Below, piece after piece: positions 24,274 through 32,138 of a stretch of 64,000 bases of DNA; within the stretch, counting starts at the first letter, position 1, and each line of letters opens with the position of its first letter. Source of the stretch: Massilistercora timonensis (lineage in GTDB: Bacteria; Bacillota; Clostridia; Lachnospirales; Lachnospiraceae); NCBI RefSeq assembly GCF_900312975.1, contig NZ_LT990039.1, positions 1,302,001 to 1,366,000 of the forward strand, written 5' to 3'. Below the pieces are notes generated by a model. That model was given only the letters and a program-made list of their open reading frames with translations. It was not told where the DNA came from and did not search any database. Position numbers and translations under genes: made by a program.

Positions 24274-26463
24274 CTACAAGTGCAGTACCCGGTCCTTGAT
24301 CTCCTGGGTCCGTCCCTGGTTCCAGAACTGGGTCCCGATATAGCCGCAGGTCCTGCGGGCCACAAACATCTTATCCTGATCCTTGTTGCCGCAGTTGGGG
24401 CACTCCCAGATCAGCTTGCCGGATTCATCCTCCTTGATCTGGATCTCTCCGTCGTAGCCGCAGCACTCACAGTAGTCGCTCTTGGTATTCAGCTCCGCGT
24501 ACATAATGTTATCGTAAATGAACTGCATCACAGACAGTACCGCCGGGATATTGTCCTGCATATTGGGCACTTCCACGTAGCTGATGGCTCCGCCCGGAGA
24601 CAGCTTCTGGAACTCCGACTCGAATTTCAGCTTGTGGAACGCGTCGATCTCCTCGGACACGTGCACATGATAGCTGTTGGTGATATAGTTCTTGTCGGTC
24701 ACGCCCTCGATGATGCCAAACCGCTTCTGCAGGCATTTGGCGAATTTATAGGTAGTGGATTCCATGGGCGTTCCATATACGGAATAACTGATGTGCTCTG
24801 CTTCCTTCCATTCTCTGCACTTGTCGTTCAGCCGCTGCATCACCTGCATGGCAAATGGCTGGGCTTCCGGATCGGTGTGGGTCTTGCCCAGCATCCGCAC
24901 GCACATCTCGTAAAGTCCCGCATAGCCAAGAGAAATGGTGGAATATCCATTATAAAGAAGCCTGTCGATCTTCTCCCCCTTCTTCAGACGGGCCAGGGCT
25001 CCGTACTGCCACAGGATGGGCGCCACATCGGAAACCGTTCCAAGAAGCCGCTCATGCCGGCAGCGAAGCGCCCGGTGACACAGCTCCAGCCGCTCGTCCA
25101 GGATCTCCCAGAACCGGCCCATGTCCCCCTCGGAAGAGCAGGCCACGTCTACCAGGTTGATGGTCACCACACCCTGGTTAAACCTGCCGTAGAACTTGTG
25201 GCTTCCGTCCGCGTTCCTCTGGGAATCTTCTACCGTCAGGAAGGAACGGCATCCCATACAGGGATATACCTCTCCCTGCTTCAGCTCCTTCATGATCTTG
25301 GCAGAGATATAGTCCGGAACCATCCGCTTCGCGGTACATTTTGCCGCCAGCTCTGTCAGGTACCAGTATTTGGAATCCGCAGTTACATTGTCCTCGTCCA
25401 GCACGTAGATCAGCTTGGGGAAGGCCGGCGTGATCCACACGCCCTTCTCATTCTTCACACCCTGCATCCGCTGTACCAGCACTTCTTCTATGATCATAGC
25501 AAGGTCGTCCCGGATCTTCCCGCCCTCCACTTCGTCCAGGTACATGAACACCGTGACAAAGGGCGCCTGCCCGTTACAGGTCATCAGGGTGATCAGCTGA
25601 TACTGGATGGTCTGGATCCCGCTCTTTACTTCTTCCTTCAGACGGCGTTCCGTCACTGCGTCGATGATCTTCTCATCCAGGCTCTCGCCGCAGGCCTCCC
25701 GCTCCGCGATCACGTTCTTGCGGATCTTCTGGCGACTGATGTCCACGAAAGGCGCCAGATGGGCCAGTGTGAAGGACTGGCCGCCGTACTGGTTACTGGC
25801 CACCTGAGCCACGATCTGAGTGGTCACGTTGCAGGCCGTGAAGAAGCTGTGAGGCTTCTCGATCAGAGTCTCGCTGATCACCGTGCCGTTCTGCAGCATA
25901 TCCTCCAGGTTGATAAGATCACAGTTGTGCTCTCTCTGGGCAAAATAATCGGAATCGTGGAAATGGATGATCCCCTCTTCATGCGCCCGCACGATCTCCT
26001 CCGGGAGAAGGACTCTTCTGGTCAGGTCCTTGCTCACTTCCCCCGCCATGTAGTCTCTCTGGGTGGAATTGATCACCGGGTTCTTGTTGGAATTCTCCTG
26101 ATTCACTTCTTCATTGATATTGTCCAGAAGAGACAGGATCCCGTTGTCCGTGGTGTTGGACTTACGGGTCAGTTCTCTCTTATAGCGGTAGCGCACGTAT
26201 TTCTGGGCAACTTCGTATCCCCGCATCTCCATGATGCCTGTCTCCACCATGTCCTGGATATCCTCCACGTTCACCGCGTGGGTGAAATCCCGCACCTTCA
26301 GCGCGATGTTGTCCGCGATGGCGATGATCTGATATTCATTCATCTGGTGGATCTTGTCTACCTCTTTATTGGCCGCCTTGATGGCGTTGATGATCTTCTC
26401 CAGGTGGAAGTCCACCTCTTCCCCGTTTCTCTTGATTACTTTGGTCCTTACCTGAATGTCCAT
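24274..26463 (-). CDS. nrdD: Anaerobic (class III) ribonucleoside-triphosphate reductase
   Basis: 729 residues. It makes dNTPs under strict anaerobiosis. An N-terminal ATP-cone (KVIKRNGEEVDFHLEKI) is followed by the catalytic barrel. A C-terminal zinc site (YCECCGYDG...WECPNCGN) precedes the glycyl-radical motif RTCGYIGTQFWNQGR. ATG 26463 is preferred to the longer frame, with AAGGGAG 7 nt upstream. A likely NrdR box lies ~46 bp upstream. Confidence 0.97.
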   Translation of the reverse strand: MDIQVRTKVIKRNGEEVDFHLEKIINAIKAANKEVDKIHQMNEYQIIAIADNIALKVRDFTHAVNVEDIQDMVETGIMEMRGYEVAQKYVRYRYKRELTRKSNTTDNGILSLLDNINEEVNQENSNKNPVINSTQRDYMAGEVSKDLTRRVLLPEEIVRAHEEGIIHFHDSDYFAQREHNCDLINLEDMLQNGTVISETLIEKPHSFFTACNVTTQIVAQVASNQYGGQSFTLAHLAPFVDISRQKIRKNVIAEREACGESLDEKIIDAVTERRLKEEVKSGIQTIQYQLITLMTCNGQAPFVTVFMYLDEVEGGKIRDDLAMIIEEVLVQRMQGVKNEKGVWITPAFPKLIYVLDEDNVTADSKYWYLTELAAKCTAKRMVPDYISAKIMKELKQGEVYPCMGCRSFLTVEDSQRNADGSHKFYGRFNQGVVTINLVDVACSSEGDMGRFWEILDERLELCHRALRCRHERLLGTVSDVAPILWQYGALARLKKGEKIDRLLYNGYSTISLGYAGLYEMCVRMLGKTHTDPEAQPFAMQVMQRLNDKCREWKEAEHISYSVYGTPMESTTYKFAKCLQKRFGIIEGVTDKNYITNSYHVHVSEEIDAFHKLKFESEFQKLSPGGAISYVEVPNMQDNIPAVLSVMQFIYDNIMYAELNTKSDYCECCGYDGEIQIKEDESGKLIWECPNCGNKDQDKMFVARRTCGYIGTQFWNQGRTQEIKDRVLHL

Positions 26464-26508
26464 GTTTACTCCCTTCACATACCAAATATTGATATTTGTC
26501 ATTTATGA

Positions 26509-26524
26509 TTACTATATTTAGTGT
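26509..26524. promoter_or_regulatory. Probable NrdR box
   Basis: On the minus strand ACACTAAATATAGTAA, close to the NrdR consensus ACACWATATATWGTGT. Part of a second box may start about 20 bp further upstream (CTATCATACACTA). The position fits control of nrdD by NrdR. Confidence 0.6.
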
Positions 26525-26590
26525 CCTGTACTATCATACACTAATCAAAGGAAAAAGGAAAGAGAAATTTTTTTCTTTTTTGAAGTCATA

Positions 26591-26627
26591 AAAAAACAGA
26601 GGATGAAATCACTCATCCTCCGCCTGT
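26591..26627 (-). terminator. Intrinsic terminator after Rpn-like remnant
   Basis: GAGGATGA and TCATCCTC pair around a 6-nt loop, extended by ACAG/TGT, and are followed by TTTTTTT on the minus strand. Confidence 0.8.
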
Positions 26628-26636
26628 TTCTTTCAC

Positions 26637-26816
26637 TTATGCCTCCTGCAGCGTCTCCATCGCCCGCCGGATTTCCTTGCCGGAGATCCCGGTGTAACGT
26701 TCAATATCCTCCGGAGAAAACCCATTGTCTGTCATGTGCTTTACCACGGAGAAGATTCCCTCTTCTCTACCCTCTGTTACCCCGTCCGCATAGATTTCCT
26801 TCAACGCCTGACACAT
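26637..26816 (-). CDS. 59-residue ORF resembling the C-terminal tail of Rpn-type transposase/nuclease
   Basis: Reads MCQALKEIYADGVTEGREEG followed by IFSVVKHMTDNGFSPEDIER and YTGISGKEIRRAMETLQEA. The charged GxxEGREEG helix and the 'SPEDIERYTGIS' tail are typical of the end of Rpn/PD-(D/E)XK family proteins, which are normally ~300 residues. The catalytic domain is missing. It has its own ribosome site (GGAGGAGG, 4 nt from ATG) and terminator, so it may still be expressed. A decayed mobile gene is most likely. Confidence 0.6.
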   Translation of the reverse strand: MCQALKEIYADGVTEGREEGIFSVVKHMTDNGFSPEDIERYTGISGKEIRRAMETLQEA

Positions 26817-26894
26817 ATTGACCTCCTCCCTTCCGGATTTTGGTTCTCCTACATTTTAGCATGCCAAATATTTGTTGTAAATCGTACAGAACAG

Positions 26895-26997
26895 AAAATC
26901 CCGGAGACTGCCATCTCCGGGATTTTCGTCGCTCCTAATGGAACTATCGTATCTTTTTGCCTATTGGTATAATACCATATACCTTCGACAAAATCAA
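26895..26997 (-). other. Promoter plus hairpin, possible ~70-nt transcript
   Basis: Minus-strand TTGATT (26992-26997) and TATTAT (26969-26974) are 17 bp apart. About 45 nt downstream AAAATCCCGGAGA pairs perfectly with TCTCCGGGATTTT (13 bp, 6-nt loop). The product would be a very short RNA, or a leader for the Rpn-like ORF attenuated by this hairpin. Confidence 0.35.
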
Positions 26998-27133
26998 TCT
27001 ATCCAAAATGCTTTTCCAATATTCCTGAAATCCTTTGTAATTTTTCTTTATCGTAAGCGCTGTGTGCTCAATTGCATGCAACACACCTCGATTCCGCGCT
27101 TCGCGCTCCTGTGTCTGCAAAAACAGCGATTGA

Positions 27134-27176
27134 GTGCGCGATCAGGGGTTCGAACCCTGGACACCCTGATTAAGAG
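27134..27176 (-). pseudogene. 3'-half copy of tRNA-Lys (attachment-site-like)
   Basis: 43 bp identical to positions 30512-30554 in the same orientation. It covers the anticodon loop, variable region, T arm and acceptor 3' strand of tRNA-Lys(CTT). The 5' half is absent. About 100 bp on the 3' side of the tRNA sequence are also partly repeated (GCGCGGAATCGA, CGCTGTTTTTGC). The pair brackets the YhgE/TetR module, as attL/attR would. Confidence 0.85.
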
Positions 27177-27188
27177 ACATTTCATCCA

Positions 27189-29585
27189 TTATGCCAGTCC
27201 GTGCTCTTCCAGCCATACCATCCAGGTGTTCTTCCCTTCCCGCATTTTCCGCGCACGCACAGTGAACTCCAGGATTGTAAGTCCTGTAAATACGAGGAAC
27301 AGGAGCAGCAGGAAAATGAGACAGCCCCGGATACTCTCCCCGCCGCTTATGGTGCTGCGGAACGCTTTCACCGTATAGGTAAACGGTACCCAGTCGTGAA
27401 GATACGGCACAAATGATCCGGACAGTTCATAGGGGTATGTGCCCACGGAACCTGCCAGCTGGATCACCATGAAGATCAGCATCAGGAAGCTTCCAACGCG
27501 CCCCAGCAGGCTGGTGAAGAAGTACATCACCGACATGAATGCAAGGGACGCCGCGCACGCTGTCAGGACTGTCTTTCCCATTTCCACAGGTATAAAACCA
27601 TCGAATATATGCAGTGCGCCGATCATAACTACTGCCTGGAGCACTGCCGTCAGATAGAGCACGGACGCCTTGCTGATCCACCAGCGGAAACCGGATTTCA
27701 TCTGCCCGGCATAACTGGCCAGCGGATACATCAGACTGAACGCGATACAGCCGACCCACAAGCCTACGGACATCATATACGGCGCCATGGCATGGCCGTT
27801 GTCGGCCACCTCCGTAATCTGTGTCTCTTCCGCATCTATCGGTGCGGCAAACATATCCGCCGCCTGATCCGATGTGTTCGTCTCCCGGATCTGCTCCGCG
27901 CCGCTTCCCAGTTCCTTTGACAGCGTCTCCGCGCCTTCCGAAACCTGCCTGATCCCATCGCCTAGTTCTCCGCTGCCGTCAGCGAGTTGTCCCGCACCGC
28001 TGCTGATCTGGCCGGCTCCATCTGTTAGTTTCGCCGCGCCTTCCGTCAACGATTTGCTGTTCGAGGTAAGCTGCCCGGTTCCGGAGGCAAGCGTATCCGT
28101 TCCATCTTTCAGCTTCGCGCTTCCCTGTGCCAGCTCTCCCAGACCGCTGTCCAGATTCGCAGCTCCTTTCCGGAGCGCCGATGTTCCCTGCTTCTGAAGC
28201 TGATCCGCCCCTGATGCGGCATTGGAGATTCCACCCGCCAGCGCCGGCGCCTGTTCCGCCAATGCGGAAGTGCCGGTCTGAAGCCGCCCTATCCCGTTCT
28301 TAAGGGAATCTGCACCACTCTGTACCGCGGAAATGCCGTTCTGAAGATCCGGGATCTCCGCTGCAATCTGCGCGCTCCCGTCCGCCGCTTCATCGACACC
28401 GTATGTGTAGGCGGAAACACTTGCAGAAAATGTGTCCGCCTGCTGCTGAACTGCCGCGATCTGTGCCCGCACTTCCTCCGGCACGCCTTCCTCTCCGGCG
28501 AGTGTCGACAGCGCCTGACTGATCTCGGCCGCCCCTTCGCGCAGCGACTGGGAATTGGAAGCAGCAGACTGCAGGCCGGAATTAAGCGCATCTGCGCCGT
28601 CCTTCAGGCTGGCCGCTCCTTCAGACAGAGATGCAATCCCGTCTGAGAGCTGCCGCGCGCCGTCACTTAATGAAGCCGCGCCGTCATTCAGCGCATCCGC
28701 CGCATCGGGAAGGGCCGATGCCGCCGCGTTCAGTTCAGACAGGCCGGCATTGAGCGCAGTCATGTTATCATCCACATCCACCGCGCCATCTGCCAGATCA
28801 GAACCGCCTTTCTGCGCGCCATTTACCCCACTGTCCAGTGCATTTACACCTCTTTGCAGCTCCTTGGCCCCTGCCGCGGCCGCACTGGCTCCGTCCGTAT
28901 ACCGGCCAATCCCCACTTCCAGTTCCCGGCTTCCGTCCACAAATACTAAGGAACTGTCCGAAAGAGCCCGCAGATTGTCGGTAATCGTCTGATTTCCGTC
29001 GGCCAGCTGATCCGTTCCGGTTTTCAGTTCACCCGACCCATCCGCCGCTTCCCGCATTCCGTCACCCACTTCCGCAAGTTTGCCGAACAGAACTTCTGTA
29101 TACGTTTTTGTAACCTCTTCCCGTACTGAGCTCTCCAGTTCCTTCATCGCCGTCTCGCTCATCTTGGACGCGATGTAGTTCGTTCCCGGATTCGTTTCAT
29201 AAGCCAGCGTCATCTTCTCCGGATGCGCGTCTGTCAGCGATGAGGCATGGGCCGAAAATTCCTCCGGTATGGTGATGACCATATAGTATGTGCCGTCCTC
29301 AAGGCCCCTCTGCGCCTCCGTCTCTGAAGGAAACTGAAAGTCCAGAGAATCGTTGTGTTTCAGTTCCTCCATCAACGTTCCGCCGATATCCAGTTTCTGA
29401 TCTTCATAGGTGACCGGCACGTCATGGTTGATGACCGCTACCGGAAGTTTATCGATATTCCCGTATGGGTCCCACATGGATCCAAGGAAAAGTGTGGTAT
29501 AGATTGTCGGGATCGCGATGACCGCGACTGTAACAATCAGCAAAATCTTATTTTTAAACAGCCTGCGCCATTCCTGCTTCAGCAT
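27189..29585 (-). CDS. YhgE/Pip-family membrane protein
   Basis: 798 residues. An N-terminal membrane segment (NKILLIVTVAVIAIPTIYTTLF) is followed by the Pip/YhgE domain (PVAVINHDVPV, YYMVITIPEEFS). A long heptad-like region (~200-560) with many L-x-x-G-A/D-G units (LSDGARQLSDGIASLSEGAA) comes next, then five or six C-terminal membrane segments as in ABC-2-type exporters. Relatives include the lactococcal phage-infection protein and YhgE. ATG 29585 is chosen (CAGGAGAC 5 nt upstream). It is divergent from a TetR regulator, its probable repressor. Transported substrate unknown. Confidence 0.9.
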   Translation of the reverse strand: MLKQEWRRLFKNKILLIVTVAVIAIPTIYTTLFLGSMWDPYGNIDKLPVAVINHDVPVTYEDQKLDIGGTLMEELKHNDSLDFQFPSETEAQRGLEDGTYYMVITIPEEFSAHASSLTDAHPEKMTLAYETNPGTNYIASKMSETAMKELESSVREEVTKTYTEVLFGKLAEVGDGMREAADGSGELKTGTDQLADGNQTITDNLRALSDSSLVFVDGSRELEVGIGRYTDGASAAAAGAKELQRGVNALDSGVNGAQKGGSDLADGAVDVDDNMTALNAGLSELNAAASALPDAADALNDGAASLSDGARQLSDGIASLSEGAASLKDGADALNSGLQSAASNSQSLREGAAEISQALSTLAGEEGVPEEVRAQIAAVQQQADTFSASVSAYTYGVDEAADGSAQIAAEIPDLQNGISAVQSGADSLKNGIGRLQTGTSALAEQAPALAGGISNAASGADQLQKQGTSALRKGAANLDSGLGELAQGSAKLKDGTDTLASGTGQLTSNSKSLTEGAAKLTDGAGQISSGAGQLADGSGELGDGIRQVSEGAETLSKELGSGAEQIRETNTSDQAADMFAAPIDAEETQITEVADNGHAMAPYMMSVGLWVGCIAFSLMYPLASYAGQMKSGFRWWISKASVLYLTAVLQAVVMIGALHIFDGFIPVEMGKTVLTACAASLAFMSVMYFFTSLLGRVGSFLMLIFMVIQLAGSVGTYPYELSGSFVPYLHDWVPFTYTVKAFRSTISGGESIRGCLIFLLLLFLVFTGLTILEFTVRARKMREGKNTWMVWLEEHGLA

Positions 29586-29769
29586 TGTCTCCTGTCCCCT
29601 TTCTTTTTGCAACATTAACTCTATTAATAGATATTGTGTTGATTTTTTTAACATCATGAATTATAGTAAAATCATAAAAAAGATACAACCATTAATGCAG
29701 CAGTACTCTGTCTGTTAATGGATAAGCAAACAATGCGGTGTCTATTATTTTTAAAGGAGGGAATGTTTC

Positions 29770-30363
29770 ATGTCAAAAAATATGGACCGGCGGGTTCGCA
29801 AGACAAGAGCCCAGCTCCGTCAGGGACTGGCCGAACTTCTGAAAGAAAAGAGTTTAAAAGAGATCACGGTCAAAGAACTCGTAGAAAAAGTGGACATCAA
29901 CCGTTCCACTTTCTATCTGCACTATGCGGATATCTATGACATGATGGAAAAGATTGAAAACGAACTGACCGGAGACATCGAAGATCTGATCCATACCCAT
30001 CCGGTAAGTCCGTTCAACGAAGACAGCTTTCCGTTCATCGAGGATATTTTTTCCATCCTCGCGGAAAACCGGGATATCTGCGCCGCTCTCCTGGGTCCCA
30101 ACGGTGATATCTCTTTTCTGCACCGGATTGAGAATATCCTCTCCGAGCACAGCCTGAACGCCCTGAAAGAAACATTTCCGGAGAAAATGGATGATCTGAC
30201 ATACTACTACGCCTTCTGTCTCTCCGGCTGTATCGGCCTGGTCAAGGCCTGGCTGTCAGATGGATCTTCCGTAAGTCCCCAGCATATGGCCGAACTTACA
30301 TTTAAGCTCATCATGAACGCACTGAGGGGGTTCTATCCAGACTTTTCCGTAAGACATTCCTGA
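29770..30363 (+). CDS. TetR/AcrR-family regulator
   Basis: 197 residues. The N-terminal HTH (TRAQLRQGLAELLKEKSLKE then ITVKELVEKVDINRSTFYLH, YADIYDMME) is the classic TetR form, and the C-terminal helical ligand domain ends ELTFKLIMNALRGFYP. GGAGGG lies 9 nt before the ATG. It is divergent from the YhgE/Pip gene across 184 bp containing CTATTAATAG, a possible operator. Both lie within the tRNA-Lys-bounded segment. Confidence 0.9.
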   Translation: MSKNMDRRVRKTRAQLRQGLAELLKEKSLKEITVKELVEKVDINRSTFYLHYADIYDMMEKIENELTGDIEDLIHTHPVSPFNEDSFPFIEDIFSILAENRDICAALLGPNGDISFLHRIENILSEHSLNALKETFPEKMDDLTYYYAFCLSGCIGLVKAWLSDGSSVSPQHMAELTFKLIMNALRGFYPDFSVRHS

Positions 30364-30457
30364 TATTTACGGGGAAAATCTTCTCTGCGCTCTTTCTCTG
30401 CTTCCATTCGCAGCGCGCACTTCGATTCCGCGCTCCGCGCTGCTCATTGCTTCACGC

Positions 30458-30480
30458 AAAAAAACCGCCGTCCCCGCGGC
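30458..30480 (-). terminator. Probable terminator of tRNA-Lys
   Basis: Minus strand GCCGC/GGCGG around a GGGGA loop followed by seven T. It lies ~30 nt past the tRNA 3' end. Confidence 0.6.
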
Positions 30481-30512
30481 TCGCAATGTCCGCAAAAACA
30501 GCGATTTCTAAG

Positions 30513-30585
30513 TGCGCGATCAGGGGTTCGAACCCTGGACACCCTGATTAAGAGTCAGGTGCTCTGCCAGCTGAGCTAATCGCGC
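30513..30585 (-). tRNA. tRNA-Lys (anticodon CTT)
   Basis: 73 nt. The acceptor GCGCGAT pairs with ATCGCGC and the discriminator is A. The D arm is GCTC-AGCTGGCA-GAGC. The anticodon stem CCTGA/TCAGG holds loop CTCTTAA with anticodon CTT. The T arm is CAGGG-TTCGAAC-CCCTG. CCA is not encoded. Confidence 0.97.
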
Positions 30586-30634
30586 ATTTTCTATTAATTA
30601 TTGCCTGCGTTCCGTTTGTCTCAACGCAAATGCT

Positions 30635-30663
30635 ATTATATAACAGCTTTACGGGCTTTGCAA
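30635..30663 (-). promoter_or_regulatory. Promoter of tRNA-Lys
   Basis: TTGCAA and TATAAT with 17-bp spacing on the minus strand, 50 bp upstream of the tRNA. Confidence 0.8.
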
Positions 30664-30766
30664 GTGCTTTTTTCTATTTTTTTAGTATTTTTTCTCTGCA
30701 GCCCGCATATATTGATACCAGAGCGGCAAATCTCCCAAAATCACGCCGTTTCTCACGGAGGCTTTT

Positions 30767-31285
30767 ATGGATGCGCACATCTCAAAATATACAGACCGGC
30801 GGGATCTCCCCGCTATCCTTACCGTATCTATCCTGGGTTCTCTCAACCATTTTCTCTACGACTGGACCGGCGGCTCTTCCTTTGCCGCCCTGTTCTGTCC
30901 CATCAACGAATCCCCCTGGGAGCACCTGAAGCTTTTATTCTTTCCCTTTCTTTTCGTCACTCTTTGGACCGCCGCCTTGTGCCGCTTCCGGGACAGGCGT
31001 TTTTTCTACTGCCGTTTTCTCGGCGTCGTCTGCGGAATGGCCTTCACTCTGGTTACTTTCTACACCTACACCGGCATCTGGGGTTCCCATGTTCTGATCC
31101 TGGATCTCCTGATCTTTTTCCTCAGCGTGGTTCTCAGCTTTTCAGCTGCCCGGATCTTTTTCCGCGCTCTGAAGCAGATCCCCTCGGCAAATGTGATCTT
31201 CACTCTGTGGGGCGCCGGTATATTTTTCTTCTTTGTCTTTACCTGCTTCCCGCCGGGCATCCCTCTCTTTTTCCCTTATGAATGA
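30767..31285 (+). CDS. DUF6512 membrane protein
   Basis: 172 residues with about five membrane segments. The family signature GSLNHFLYDWTGG and FCPINESPWEHLKLLFFPF near the N-terminus is typical of DUF6512 proteins. The function is unknown. ATG 30767 follows CGGAGG by 7 nt. It stands alone on the + strand between tRNA-Lys and the ATC-hydrolase operon. Confidence 0.8.
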   Translation: MDAHISKYTDRRDLPAILTVSILGSLNHFLYDWTGGSSFAALFCPINESPWEHLKLLFFPFLFVTLWTAALCRFRDRRFFYCRFLGVVCGMAFTLVTFYTYTGIWGSHVLILDLLIFFLSVVLSFSAARIFFRALKQIPSANVIFTLWGAGIFFFFVFTCFPPGIPLFFPYE

Positions 31286-31364
31286 TCAGTTTTTCTGACA
31301 AGTCCCTCAATTCCGCCTGCAAACCTTCTCAATTTGTAGTATAATCTCCTTAGTGACAGACAAG

Positions 31365-31391
31365 CGGCGCAGCCGGTAATTTTCTGCGCCG
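31365..31391 (+). promoter_or_regulatory. Leader hairpin before ATC-hydrolase gene
   Basis: CGGCGCAG pairs with CTGCGCCG around an 11-nt loop, 4 nt before the AAAGGAG ribosome site. A TATAAT at ~31340 marks the probable promoter. Confidence 0.4.
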
Positions 31392-31407
31392 GGAAAGGAG
31401 TTTTGCT

Positions 31408-32106
31408 ATGACAGATCAACCTGTTTCCTGCAGGATCGAACACCACGCCATCCTGTTCGCCTTCCTCTCCAAACGGGCCATTGAGCTCTGCGGCGAAGCG
31501 GGGAAGGAATCCATTCTCCGCGGTATGACCATCTATGGAAATGAACGGGGACAGCGGATGGCCGCCAACGCCCTTGCCCGCGGAGACGAACCAAACGTAA
31601 TGACCAACCAGGCCTACGGCGAATGGAAGCCGGATTATGAAGGCCAGATGGAATTTGGCCAGCTTCGCACAGAGCCCACTCTTCAGACCTACATTTCCAA
31701 ATGTGCCTGGTGTGACGCCTGGGCCAAACACGGCCTCACCGAATACGGGAAATATTACTGCGTCAACGTAGACAACGCTGTATATCAGGGATTTCAGGAC
31801 AAATACGCCTGCACCCCCACTGCAACGGCCATGAGCTGGGGCGGAGAGCGCTGTGAGTTCGACTGGGGCGCTCCCTTAAGCCCGGAGGAAAACCAGGCCC
31901 TGACCGCTAAGAAGAAGGAACTGGGGGCTTCCTGTATGAAGGACTTCAACTTCCACACCGCCCATCTGAAATACACCATCAGCGAAACCCTCATCGAAGA
32001 TCTGGGGGAGGATGGTGAGAAAGCGGTGGAACTGGCCCTGGAAGATTATGTCCGCACCTTCGGACAGGAATATCTGGATGTCCTGGAAGGCGTCTATCCC
32101 GCTTAA
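31408..32106 (+). CDS. L-2-amino-thiazoline-4-carboxylate (ATC) hydrolase family protein
   Basis: 232 residues matching the ATC-hydrolase family, in which the Pseudomonas enzyme opens L-2-amino-thiazoline-4-carboxylate to N-carbamoyl-L-cysteine. Visible features are RGMTIYGNERGQRMA, KCAWCDAWAKHGLTEYGKYYC with a cysteine cluster, and a central CEFDWG. The exact substrate of the Firmicute members is untested. The M20 amidohydrolase that follows 32 bp downstream could remove the carbamoyl group. Confidence 0.8.
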   Translation: MTDQPVSCRIEHHAILFAFLSKRAIELCGEAGKESILRGMTIYGNERGQRMAANALARGDEPNVMTNQAYGEWKPDYEGQMEFGQLRTEPTLQTYISKCAWCDAWAKHGLTEYGKYYCVNVDNAVYQGFQDKYACTPTATAMSWGGERCEFDWGAPLSPEENQALTAKKKELGASCMKDFNFHTAHLKYTISETLIEDLGEDGEKAVELALEDYVRTFGQEYLDVLEGVYPA

Positions 32107-32138
32107 AGGACGGATCAGACCGGGAAAGGAAAGAAACT

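Noticed and set aside
24280-26508. 742-codon open frame on the plus strand opposite nrdD
   Set aside because: It mirrors nrdD codon for codon on the other strand and is His/Val/Leu-rich with no domain. The minus-strand protein is a clear class III reductase.
27189-30363. Prophage or complete integrative element between the tRNA-Lys repeats
   Set aside because: No integrase, replication, conjugation or phage structural gene is present. Only YhgE/Pip and TetR lie inside.
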